Shown here piece by piece: positions 1-7,418 of a DNA stretch of 49,592 nucleotides. Where the stretch lies: positions 1-49,592 of the forward strand of contig CAJTQP010000011.1 in NCBI GenBank assembly GCA_910578575.1. The letters run 5' to 3'. The DNA comes from an uncultured Oscillospiraceae bacterium (GTDB lineage Bacteria; Bacillota; Clostridia; Oscillospirales; Oscillospiraceae). The stretch's first letter is position 1; each line of letters opens with the position of its first letter. The position numbers were made by a program, and so were the translations under genes. A model generated the notes under the pieces. The model saw only the letters and a list, made by a program, of their open reading frames with translations. It was not told where the DNA came from and did no database searches.

Positions 1-35
1 CAGAGCCAGAGCGCATGGCTTACACAATAACTTTT

Positions 36-605
36 TCACGGTACCTCCTTTTCTTCTGGGACTTCATTGCCCCAGGCATCCCAGCCGTCTGCGCGTTGGC
101 GGGCGAACAATTCTATTCGTGGTACGTCTCCCAGCAGTTCCACGATCCGCCGCCTTGCTTCATCCGGCTTCCTGCTGTGCCCCTGCCATGGAGCTTCAAT
201 GATTTGCCGCACGCTATGGCTTCTGACCCTCTCCTTGGCCTTGAATCCAGGAGACACACCCAGCAGGCACACCTCCGCGTTTGCGCGGGTGTAAGCGCCC
301 AGCCCCATATAGTTCCCGCCGCTTTTAGCGTTCTTTTTGATCCACACAAAAGCGGCAGTCTTATACTGGAATCCCCATGCCTCCATAACTTTGATGGCAT
401 TTTCAATGTTTGGGAATGTTGCCCATAAGAAGCAGGAAGCCCCCCCCCCGCAAAGTTTTCTTACCGGCAAGTTGCATATATCCTCAGTTGTCATGGTTGT
501 ATAGTGATGTTTAGCGGCCCCGTTTCCGCTTTGCTTGTAACTCCACGGAGGATCAGCGTAAATCACATCATACTGTCGATTTGGGAATGGAATAAGTTTT
601 TCCAT
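36..605 (-). CDS. MT-A70 family DNA adenine N6-methyltransferase
   Basis: A 189-residue protein with the catalytic DPPW motif at residues 18-21 (context VIYADPPWSY), the signature of MT-A70 family SAM-dependent N6-adenine methyltransferases. The size and lack of a target-recognition domain fit the small phage or mobile-element members that modify DNA rather than eukaryotic RNA methylases. The frame is open further upstream, but the ATG at 605 is chosen because it follows a GAGGTAGGG ribosome site and starts just before the conserved core. It is the last gene of a compact minus-strand operon, 5 nt after the preceding stop. No cognate restriction enzyme is visible, so protection of element DNA or a regulatory role is inferred. 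Confidence 0.85.
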   Translation of the reverse strand: MEKLIPFPNRQYDVIYADPPWSYKQSGNGAAKHHYTTMTTEDICNLPVRKLCGGGASCFLWATFPNIENAIKVMEAWGFQYKTAAFVWIKKNAKSGGNYMGLGAYTRANAEVCLLGVSPGFKAKERVRSHSVRQIIEAPWQGHSRKPDEARRRIVELLGDVPRIELFARQRADGWDAWGNEVPEEKEVP

Positions 606-610
606 AGACC

Positions 611-871
611 CTACCTCTTGCCTGTTTCTCCGAACATATCCCGAATAACCTGGCACGTTTTTCGGTGCGGGATGAACGCTACAGGCAAGTCACGGCTTTC
701 CTCTTCCGGCCACGCTTGACGCCCGACCACTGTTCCGCCCATATCGTCGATGAACACTTTCCGGCCTTTGCCTTCTACCACGAAAACAGGGTAGGGGTCC
801 ACCGGCACCCGCTTCTCACCTGCAACAGTGATCCAGTCGATCCTTTGGCCGCAAAATTTACACCGCGCCAC
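611..871 (-). CDS. small zinc-ribbon-like phage protein
   Basis: An 86-residue protein starting at a GTG preceded by a strong AAAGGAGGTG site six bases away. The longer open frame has no ribosome site. C4 and C7 (CKFCG) with H69 and C73 (HRKTC) suggest a bound zinc ion. The start overlaps the end of the upstream gene by 14 nt, consistent with translational coupling. Small proteins of this kind are common in prophage and integrative-element operons, but I do not recognise a named family; the function is unknown. Confidence 0.6.
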   Translation of the reverse strand: MARCKFCGQRIDWITVAGEKRVPVDPYPVFVVEGKGRKVFIDDMGGTVVGRQAWPEEESRDLPVAFIPHRKTCQVIRDMFGETGKR

Positions 872-1454
872 AGTCTGCACCTCCTTTCGCCCGGCGGCAT
901 TCTTCCGCTTCTGCGGATTTCTCCACCATGCCCCGCTCCAGCAGGGCTTTGGTTCCGATCTTATGGACCACGCGGGAAATCCTTGGACCGTCAAACGCTC
1001 TCTTTTCGATGGCCAGGAGGGCCGCGCCCCTACCTGCAATCAGAAATGCCTCACACCGCAGGCCGCTGTTGTCCTCCCACGTCAGCCAATAATCGGTTCT
1101 TCGATACGCTTTTTTGAACTCTGTACGGCGCATGGACGGCAGCTCCTCAAATTCACGCACCAGTTTGTAAAGGCTTGTTTTTGTGACTTTCGGTCTGCTC
1201 ATGCCTGCCTCCTTTCCTGATTCATCCTGGAATGATACCTCCACGGGCCAGCACTCCCCGCGCTCCCACCCTGACAGGAAGTCATGGGCAATGTCACCCA
1301 GTTCGCGGCTGGTATCCTCCAGCAGCAGAAACTCCGCATAGGACAGCCCTGCGGCTTCCAGCTTGGCACGGAATGACTTTGCACTCATGACAGCGGCACG
1401 AACAGCATCCTGCTCTTCTATGTCCTCAGTGCCGACTTTGACTTCCTCCTCCAT
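858..1454 (-). CDS. phage-like hypothetical protein
   Basis: A 198-residue, charged, probably cytoplasmic protein of unknown family. The ATG at 1454 follows a GGAGGG site. Inside the same frame, the ATG at 1202 is preceded by a perfect AAAGGAGG and would give a 114-residue protein beginning MSRPKVTKTSLYKLV. This may be one gene with two products, or two ancestral genes now fused in frame: the first half looks helical and acidic, the second basic and unlike it. It lies 4 nt after the preceding gene and overlaps the next by 14 nt, within the phage-like operon. Confidence 0.55.
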   Translation of the reverse strand: MEEEVKVGTEDIEEQDAVRAAVMSAKSFRAKLEAAGLSYAEFLLLEDTSRELGDIAHDFLSGWERGECWPVEVSFQDESGKEAGMSRPKVTKTSLYKLVREFEELPSMRRTEFKKAYRRTDYWLTWEDNSGLRCEAFLIAGRGAALLAIEKRAFDGPRISRVVHKIGTKALLERGMVEKSAEAEECRRAKGGADCGAV

Positions 1455-1458
1455 ACCG

Positions 1459-1710
1459 TTACCCTCCAGATGATTTCCGTTTTCCACGCCTCTCCAGGGA
1501 TTCCTGCACCCGGAGCTGGGCCAGCTCCGCATTGTAGCGCAGGCGCTGATCCGGCAGGCGGCTCCCGTCTCTGCCTCTGGTGAGTTCGTTGTAGACTACA
1601 TGAATCGACGTACCCAGTTCCCCGGCAATCTCCTTCGGGACCAGTCCCCGCTCCCACAGGGTTTCCACCTTTTTGCGGTCCTCCAGGCTCTTAAAGGTAT
1701 AACTAGCCAT
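1459..1710 (-). CDS. small helix-turn-helix protein of phage-like operon
   Basis: An 83-residue protein. Residues around 25-43 (VPKEIAGELGTSIHVVYNE) read as a helix-turn-helix: a KEIA first helix, a LGTS turn and a recognition helix, as in Trp-repressor/Sigma-70 region 4-like DNA binders. The basic C-terminus (RRGKRK) fits nucleic-acid binding. It has a strong AAAGGGGGTGAG ribosome site inside the end of the upstream gene, and the neighbours on both sides are 4 nt away. It probably regulates the element or assists its packaging or replication; the target is unknown. Confidence 0.6.
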   Translation of the reverse strand: MASYTFKSLEDRKKVETLWERGLVPKEIAGELGTSIHVVYNELTRGRDGSRLPDQRLRYNAELAQLRVQESLERRGKRKSSGG

Positions 1711-1714
1711 AGGC

Positions 1715-2266
1715 TCACCCCCTTTCTATCTGTTCCTTTATCTCAAGCGCTTCATGGTGCAGTTTCTGCCGCCTAAGCTCCGTGATCACTCCCAACTGCC
1801 TTGCCATATCCAGTGCGCCAATATAGGACCAATACCAGGCCAGTCTGCCGTCCCGCGTCTGGTTTGGATTTTCGGACTTGATAGAGCGTTCCGCCTCCGC
1901 CCGCATGGCGGCGATCAGCTTTTCCACGTTCATTTCCATGTCCTCCCAGAGCGTCCCGCAGGTCGGACAGTACAGAAATGGCGGTGTATATTCGCCGCAT
2001 ATCGGGCAAAATTCTCCTTCCTGTATTTGATGCAGATCCACAGCGTCGCCTTTCTGGTCCTCCTCCAGATACAGGCTGCCACCGTCTGCTGCTGCCTCAC
2101 TGCAATTCAGCAGGATGGCATAGTGGCCACAATACCGCCGGCTCTCCTCATACATTAGCAGGTCCTGGATTTCTTCCAGTGTCAGCTTTCCGCGTTTCTT
2201 TTCGAGCCGCAGGACCATCTGGTCCTTGTGGTTGTATCTCCACGACAGTTCAATACCGCGTTTCAT
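1715..2266 (-). CDS. zinc-ribbon phage-like protein
   Basis: A 183-residue protein. The ATG at 2266 is chosen because AAAGGGGA precedes it, whereas the 32 extra codons upstream lack a ribosome site. Two close CxxC pairs (CPICG, then CPTCG after about 12 residues) form a plausible rubredoxin-like or zinc-ribbon knuckle in the middle of the protein, followed by a helical, charged C-terminus. It belongs to the minus-strand phage-like operon. Function unknown; zinc-dependent nucleic-acid or protein binding is inference. Confidence 0.6.
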   Translation of the reverse strand: MKRGIELSWRYNHKDQMVLRLEKKRGKLTLEEIQDLLMYEESRRYCGHYAILLNCSEAAADGGSLYLEEDQKGDAVDLHQIQEGEFCPICGEYTPPFLYCPTCGTLWEDMEMNVEKLIAAMRAEAERSIKSENPNQTRDGRLAWYWSYIGALDMARQLGVITELRRQKLHHEALEIKEQIERG

Positions 2267-2312
2267 GCGTTCCCCTTTCTTGCCCTCGTAACCTCCGGGG
2301 CGGGCTTTTGGT

Positions 2313-2942
2313 TTATCGGTACTGTGCGCCCAGCACTCCGCAGATGGCGGTGGAAAGATCAAACGGGACCCCCTGTGTCACCCGTACCTTGTCCAGCATG
2401 GCATTGATCCCGGCGATCATCCAGTTGTCCACGTCCTCCTCCATGTTCACCAGGATATTCACCGCCGCGATACAGTCCGTAATGCTGCCCATCGCAACGC
2501 GGGCGTTGTTCTCTGCGGTCAGCACCATGCACTTGATTTCCCCACCCTCTGTTGCAGCGTCCTGCATTTCTTTCACGGCGGCGTCCTCGCGCTTTTTGTT
2601 GTCCAGTTGACCGACATATTCCGCGGTGTAGAAATACGCAAGGCGCTGAATCCGCTTTGCCGTCTCGCACCGCTCCTCTCTGGTGGCGCTCCCGTTGTCC
2701 TCGGCACTGTTGCTGGTGGTGGCCTCCGCAGGGGCCTGAATCCAAATGTCCACGCTCTTGCCGTCCGGCAGGTTGACCTCCAGGCGGTTTCCAAGGTCGC
2801 TGATCCAGGCGTTCACGCCGTTGGCGGTGCTATAATAGATGGGGTAGCCTGCCCGCTCACTGCGGCTTACGTCATGCTCATAGTCCGTCGGAAAAATCTT
2901 GTTTGCCTCTGCCCAGGCGTCCTTGATACTGGTAACTTTCAT
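2313..2942 (-). CDS. phage-like hypothetical protein, first gene of the visible operon
   Basis: A 209-residue protein with no recognised motif, soluble and mildly acidic. An AGGAGGAC ribosome site precedes the ATG. It is the most upstream gene of the minus-strand element operon that runs to the left window edge, and it abuts the element/core junction at about 2945-3100. The N-terminal part (SIKDAWAEANKIFPTDYEHD) recalls small accessory proteins seen in Clostridial prophage early regions, but no function can be given. Confidence 0.6.
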   Translation of the reverse strand: MKVTSIKDAWAEANKIFPTDYEHDVSRSERAGYPIYYSTANGVNAWISDLGNRLEVNLPDGKSVDIWIQAPAEATTSNSAEDNGSATREERCETAKRIQRLAYFYTAEYVGQLDNKKREDAAVKEMQDAATEGGEIKCMVLTAENNARVAMGSITDCIAAVNILVNMEEDVDNWMIAGINAMLDKVRVTQGVPFDLSTAICGVLGAQYR

Positions 2943-2983
2943 TTCTTTCTATGTCCTCCTCGCCCAGCGGTTCATATCCGCGC

Positions 2984-3034
2984 TTTTTATCATAAAAAAA
3001 TAGGCCACACTCGGTCGAACGACCTTGTGTAACC
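2984..3034. other. AT-rich interrupted palindrome at the element/typA junction
   Basis: TTTTTAT-c-ATAAAAA (2984-2998) abuts a symmetrical interrupted stem at 3001-3034: TAGG, ACAC and GGTCG on the left answer CGACC, GTGT and CCTA on the right, with matching 2-nt internal loops. Read on the minus strand, the stem is followed by a run of T, so it could terminate leftward transcripts. It also sits where an attachment site would be expected, between the phage-like operon and typA. Confidence 0.4.
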
Positions 3035-3077
3035 TAATAATAATGCCTGCCTTTGGAATTTTTGGGGAAATAATACC

Positions 3078-3106
3078 TTGCAATCCGCTTGGGATTCCAG
3101 TATAAT
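3078..3106 (+). promoter_or_regulatory. sigma-A promoter of typA
   Basis: TTGCAA (3078-3083), 17-nt spacer, perfect TATAAT (3101-3106), about 47 bp ahead of the typA start. It lies outside the phage-like module, so typA transcription seems independent of it. Confidence 0.85.
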
Positions 3107-3153
3107 ATACTGTCAATGATCTACAAAAATTTTTACAATAGAGGTGCAGCCCA

Positions 3154-4980
3154 GTGCAGAACACAGCTTTAAGAAACGTTGCCATCATCGCCCACGTCGA
3201 CCACGGCAAAACCACCCTGGTGGACGAAATGCTCAAGCAGGGCGGCGCTTTCCGGGAAAACCAGGAGGTCAAGGACCGGGTCATGGACTCCGGCGACCTG
3301 GAGCGGGAGCGCGGCATCACCATTCTGGCCAAAAACACCGCCATCCAGTATGGCGACGTGAAGATCAACATCGTGGACACCCCCGGCCACGCCGACTTCG
3401 GCGGCGAGGTGGAGCGCATCCTGAAAATGGTCAACGGCGTCATCCTCCTAGTGGACGCCGCCGAGGGTCCCATGCCCCAGACCCGCTTCGTCCTCTCCCG
3501 CGCCCTGGAACTGGGCCACCGGGTCATCGTGGTCATCAACAAGATGGACCGGCCGGACCAGCGGGTCTATGAGGTCATCGACGAGGTGCTGGAGCTGCTC
3601 CTAGAGCTGGACGCCACCGAGGAGCAGTTGGACTCCCCCACCCTCTTCTGCTCCGCCCGCCAGGGGATCTGCTCCCACAGCCCGGAAAACCTGGGCACCA
3701 GCTTGCAACCCCTGTTCGAGACCATCCTGGACTACATCCCCGCCCCGGAGGCCGACACCCAAAAACCCTTCCAGATGCTGGTGTCCTCCATTGACTACAA
3801 CGAGTTCGTGGGGCGCATCGCCATCGGGCGCATCGAGCGGGGCAGCATCCAGCAGAACCAGGAGATCGCCGTGTGCAACTACCACGACCCGGAGCTCAGC
3901 CGCAAGGCCAAGGCCGTGAGCCTCTACCAGTTCGAGGGTCTCTCCCGCGCCCCTGTGAACCAGGCGGAGGCCGGGAACATCATCGCCATGTCCGGCATCG
4001 GGGACATCACCATCGGGGACACCATCTGCGCCGCCGGGGCCGTGGAGCCTCTGCCCTTCGTGAAGATCTCCGCCCCCACCATGGAGATGACCTTCTCCGT
4101 CAACGACTCCCCCTTCGCCGGGCGGGAGGGCAAGTACGTCACCTCCCGGAACCTCCACGACCGCCTGGTCCGGGAGACCTTGAAGGACGTGTCCCTCCGG
4201 GTGTCGGACACCGACTCCACCGAGGCCTACAACGTGGCCGGACGGGGGGAGATGCACCTGTCCATCCTCATGGAGACCATGCGCCGGGAGGGCTACGAGT
4301 TCCAGGTCTCTCCCCCCCGCGTGCTCTATCAGGAGATCGACGGGGTGCGCTGCGAGCCCATGGAGCGCCTGGTGGCGGACGTCCCCGCCGACGCAGTGGG
4401 GGCCGTCATTGAGAAGATGGGCTCCCGGAAGGGGGACCTGTTGGAGATGACCCCTGTAGGCACCCGGATGAAGCTGGAGTTTTTGGTCCCCGCCCGTGGC
4501 CTCTTCGGCTACCGCAACGAATTTCTCACCGACACCCGCGGCGAGGGCATCATGGCCTCGGTGTTCGACTCCTACGCCCCCTACAAAGGGGAGCTGTCCC
4601 GCCGCAACTCCGGCAGCCTGATCTCCTTCGAGACCGGTGACTCCGTCACCTACGGCCTCTGGGCCGCCCAGGAGCGGGGCGCCCTATTCATCGGCCCCGG
4701 CGTGGCGGTGTACGGCGGCATGGTGGTGGGGGAGACCCCCAAAAGCGAGGACATCACCGTCAACGTCTGCCGGAAAAAGCAGCTCACCAACATGCGGGCC
4801 TCCGGCTCCGACGAGGCCCTGCGCCTGGTGCCCCCCCGCCAGATGAGCCTGGAGCAGTGCCTGGAGTTCTTGGCTGACGACGAGCTGTTGGAAGTCACCC
4901 CCCAGAGCCTGCGCCTGCGCAAGCGCATCCTGAACCATGAGCAGCGCATGAAGGCGCTGAAGGGGCATAAGAAGGGGTAA
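3154..4980 (+). CDS. typA: ribosome-associated GTPase TypA/BipA
   Basis: A 608-residue translational GTPase of the EF-G/LepA superfamily that acts in ribosome assembly and stress adaptation. Visible motifs: P-loop AHVDHGKTT (residues 13-21), switch I RERGITI, switch II DTPGHADFGGEVER, and NKMD for guanine specificity. The EF-G domain-V-like part and the TypA-specific C-terminal region follow (GYRNEFLTDTRGEG; KKQLTNMRASGSDEALRL). Length matches the family. The start is a GTG at 3154 with GAGGTG seven bases upstream. It has its own promoter, and no terminator is obvious before the next gene 19 bp downstream, so the two may be cotranscribed. Confidence 0.97.
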   Translation: MQNTALRNVAIIAHVDHGKTTLVDEMLKQGGAFRENQEVKDRVMDSGDLERERGITILAKNTAIQYGDVKINIVDTPGHADFGGEVERILKMVNGVILLVDAAEGPMPQTRFVLSRALELGHRVIVVINKMDRPDQRVYEVIDEVLELLLELDATEEQLDSPTLFCSARQGICSHSPENLGTSLQPLFETILDYIPAPEADTQKPFQMLVSSIDYNEFVGRIAIGRIERGSIQQNQEIAVCNYHDPELSRKAKAVSLYQFEGLSRAPVNQAEAGNIIAMSGIGDITIGDTICAAGAVEPLPFVKISAPTMEMTFSVNDSPFAGREGKYVTSRNLHDRLVRETLKDVSLRVSDTDSTEAYNVAGRGEMHLSILMETMRREGYEFQVSPPRVLYQEIDGVRCEPMERLVADVPADAVGAVIEKMGSRKGDLLEMTPVGTRMKLEFLVPARGLFGYRNEFLTDTRGEGIMASVFDSYAPYKGELSRRNSGSLISFETGDSVTYGLWAAQERGALFIGPGVAVYGGMVVGETPKSEDITVNVCRKKQLTNMRASGSDEALRLVPPRQMSLEQCLEFLADDELLEVTPQSLRLRKRILNHEQRMKALKGHKKG

Positions 4981-4999
4981 GGGGCAGAAAGGCGTTGCG

Positions 5000-5557
5000 A
5001 TGAAGTATGAACCCTTCGAGCCGGATAAATCTTGGGAAGAAGTACACAACGGGGAGGTTATCCCGTTGTATCCCCGGCCAACCGTTTTCCATAACTGGGT
5101 GGCTGCCAATATCGGGTTTCAGTTTGCCTGTTACCTGAAAGGAAAAGACGATTATGAAATCGGCTTTGGAACGGCGCTCCATCTCTCGGAAAAAGACCGT
5201 TTTTTCCCGGATGTTATGGTGATCCGTAATCGAGGAAACTGCAAGCCTCAAGGAATATTTGGCCCCCCAGACCTGGTGGTGGAGGTTATCGCACCTCAAA
5301 CCGCCCTCAGAGACCGGGGTTATAAGTTGAAAGCCTATGGCGCCAGTGGCGTCCGGGAGTATTGGATCGTAGACCCGGTGGGGGAATCGGTGGAGCAATA
5401 TTTCCGAAAGGACGGTGCGCTGGAAATCGCTGCCGTCCACACCCTCCTGCCGGAGGACCTGCGGGAGGAGGATTACACCACCACCTTCCAATGCAGCCTC
5501 TACGACGATCTGACCCTTGACCTGGAGGATATCTTTTCTAAAATGATTCCGGACTAA
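5000..5557 (+). CDS. Uma2 family (DUF820) PD-(D/E)XK endonuclease-like protein
   Basis: A 185-residue protein matching the Uma2 family. Near the centre the restriction-nuclease core is visible: FPDVMV, then PDLVVEV about 28 residues later, then the conserved stretch DRGYKLKAYGASGVREYWIVDP. Family members are typically 180-200 residues and are scattered through cyanobacteria and Firmicutes; they have a restriction-endonuclease fold but no assigned biological role. It follows typA by 19 bp with a weak ribosome site (AGAAAGG), which suggests readthrough expression. A strong hairpin follows. Confidence 0.85.
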   Translation: MKYEPFEPDKSWEEVHNGEVIPLYPRPTVFHNWVAANIGFQFACYLKGKDDYEIGFGTALHLSEKDRFFPDVMVIRNRGNCKPQGIFGPPDLVVEVIAPQTALRDRGYKLKAYGASGVREYWIVDPVGESVEQYFRKDGALEIAAVHTLLPEDLREEDYTTTFQCSLYDDLTLDLEDIFSKMIPD

Positions 5558-5574
5558 ACCACCGTCCCACACAA

Positions 5575-5602
5575 AAAGCGGCAGCCAAACGGCTGCCGCT
5601 TT
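5575..5602. terminator. bidirectional terminator between Uma2 gene and chemoreceptor gene
   Basis: Perfect 12-bp stem AAAGCGGCAGCC / GGCTGCCGCTTT with an AAAC loop, between two convergent genes. The A and T ends give a short U tail in either direction. Confidence 0.8.
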
Positions 5603-5621
5603 CGCGTATCGTATGTTCCAA

Positions 5622-7295
5622 TCAACCCATGGTGCTATACGCCTGCTCCTTGCGCAGCTTGAACTTCTTGGTCTCCTCCTCCAGGAGGTGGACCTGTTCA
5701 AAGAGCTCGGAGCTCACCGCGGCGGACTCCTCGCTGCTGGCGGAGTTGGTCTGGACCACAGAGGAGATCTGGCCGATGCCCTCGGAGACCTGGGCCAGGG
5801 ATTCCGCCTCCTCGTGGATGGCGGCGGCAATGGCGCCGATGGCGTCGTTGGACTCCATCACCAGCTCCAAGGTCCGCTTCAGGGACTGGGACACCTCGCC
5901 CACGATCTTCGTGCCCCGCTCTGTGGCTAGGACGGAGTTCTCGATGAGGTCCTTGGTGGCCTTGGCGGCCTCGTCGGATTTGGAGGCCAGGCTGCGCACC
6001 TCGTCGGCCACCACGGCGAAGCCCTTCCCTGCCGCCCCGGCCCGCGCGGCCTCTACGGCGGCGTTCAGGGCCAGGATGTTGGTCTGGAAGGCGATGTCCT
6101 CGATGGTGGCGATGATCTTGCCAATCTGCTGGGAGGCCTCGGAGATGTCCGTCATAGCGGAGACCATGCTCTCCATCTGCTTGCTGCTGAGGTTCACCTG
6201 TTCGCTGGTGTTCTGGGCGTTGCGCTGGGCACCAGAGGCCAGCTCCACATTCTTCTCCGAGCTCTTGGAGAGGTTATCCACCGTGGCATAGAGCTCCTCC
6301 ACGGCGCTGGCCTGCTCCGTGGCCCCCTGGGCCAGGGCATGGGAGCCGCTGGAGAGCTGCTCGGCGTTCCCCGCCACCCGGCGCTCCGCCTGGTAGATGT
6401 GCCCCAGGGTCTCGGAGAGGGCGGTGGTAAAGCGGTTCAGGGATTCCTCAATGGACTGGAAGTCCCCGATATAGCGGGTGCTGGTGGTCACGTCGAAGTT
6501 CCCGCGGGAGAGCTCCGCCATGACCCGGTTGATGTCGTCCACATACTCATGGATGCGGCCCATGGACTGCTCCAGGGTCTTGGCCAACTGACCCAACTCG
6601 TTCTTGGACTTATAGTTGAGCCGCAGGGTCAAATCCCCCTGCTGGAGGGGCTTGGTGCACTCGGTGATGCGCAGCAGGGGACGGATCACCGAATGCATCA
6701 CATACAACACCAGGCTGATCAAGGAGATCAGGTTCAGGGCCAGGCAGATGCAGGTGAGCACGTGCATCATGGTGATGGTCTTTTGCATGGCGGTGGCGGT
6801 ATCGTCGCTGAGCTGGGTGCCGCAGGCCACCACTTCGTCCAACAGGCCCACCAGGGTGGTCAGGTTCCCCTGGATGGTCTCCTGATAGTAGGCCTGAGCC
6901 TGGGCCGGGTCGGTGGCTAAGAGAGACAGGGCGGTCCCGGCGGACTCATGGAGCTGCTTGTGCAGGGGCTCGATCTCCGCCCGGAGCTGCTCCAGGGTGG
7001 TGTTCTCCATGCCCAGCTCGCTATAGAGCCACTTGCCCAGGACGCAGCCGGTGTGGTCCATGCTGCCGGTGAACTCGGTGCCGGCGTAGAGGGCGTTGCT
7101 CAGGTTGCTGGACCACTTGTAGTGGGCCACCTCAGCCGACTGGGCATGATTCAAGACGGCGCGGGCCTGGCCGCTGACGTCTTGGGTGTTTTGGATACGG
7201 ATGATATTCACCGTCGTCACGACGCTGAACAGGAGCACAGCGATGATGGCGCAGGCCACCCGGATCCCGATGGATCTTCTAATACTGGTTCCCAT
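5622..7295 (-). CDS. methyl-accepting chemotaxis protein with extracellular CZB zinc-binding domain
   Basis: A 557-residue transmembrane chemoreceptor. TM1 is at about residues 11-30 and TM2 at about 180-202. The external region carries the chemoreceptor zinc-binding signature: HYKW near residue 57, then DHTGCVLGKWLY, then PLHKQLH. A HAMP region follows TM2, and the cytoplasmic signalling hairpin is intact (NILALNAAVEAARAGAAGKG, FAVVADEVRSLA). The start at 7295 is set by GGAGGATTT; the ATG 15 bases upstream lies in front of that site. Known CZB domains sense zinc or hypochlorous acid. No che genes are nearby, so it is an orphan receptor. Confidence 0.92.
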   Translation of the reverse strand: MGTSIRRSIGIRVACAIIAVLLFSVVTTVNIIRIQNTQDVSGQARAVLNHAQSAEVAHYKWSSNLSNALYAGTEFTGSMDHTGCVLGKWLYSELGMENTTLEQLRAEIEPLHKQLHESAGTALSLLATDPAQAQAYYQETIQGNLTTLVGLLDEVVACGTQLSDDTATAMQKTITMMHVLTCICLALNLISLISLVLYVMHSVIRPLLRITECTKPLQQGDLTLRLNYKSKNELGQLAKTLEQSMGRIHEYVDDINRVMAELSRGNFDVTTSTRYIGDFQSIEESLNRFTTALSETLGHIYQAERRVAGNAEQLSSGSHALAQGATEQASAVEELYATVDNLSKSSEKNVELASGAQRNAQNTSEQVNLSSKQMESMVSAMTDISEASQQIGKIIATIEDIAFQTNILALNAAVEAARAGAAGKGFAVVADEVRSLASKSDEAAKATKDLIENSVLATERGTKIVGEVSQSLKRTLELVMESNDAIGAIAAAIHEEAESLAQVSEGIGQISSVVQTNSASSEESAAVSSELFEQVHLLEEETKKFKLRKEQAYSTMG

Positions 7296-7327
7296 GGAAA
7301 TCCTCCTCATAATGATACTGTTTTTTC

Positions 7328-7356
7328 ATTATACCGGGGCAGCGGCGGCTTGTCAA
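7328..7356 (-). promoter_or_regulatory. consensus sigma-A promoter of the chemoreceptor gene
   Basis: On the minus strand TTGACA, 17-nt spacer, TATAAT: a perfect consensus promoter about 33 bp before the start codon. It suggests strong constitutive expression, unlike the sigma-28 control typical of chemotaxis genes. Confidence 0.88.
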
Positions 7357-7418
7357 GGAAAGAGTTCTGGCAGAAGCTGGACAGGCGACCTGGCGCCCCA
7401 CCCAGCCTGGCAGAAGCG

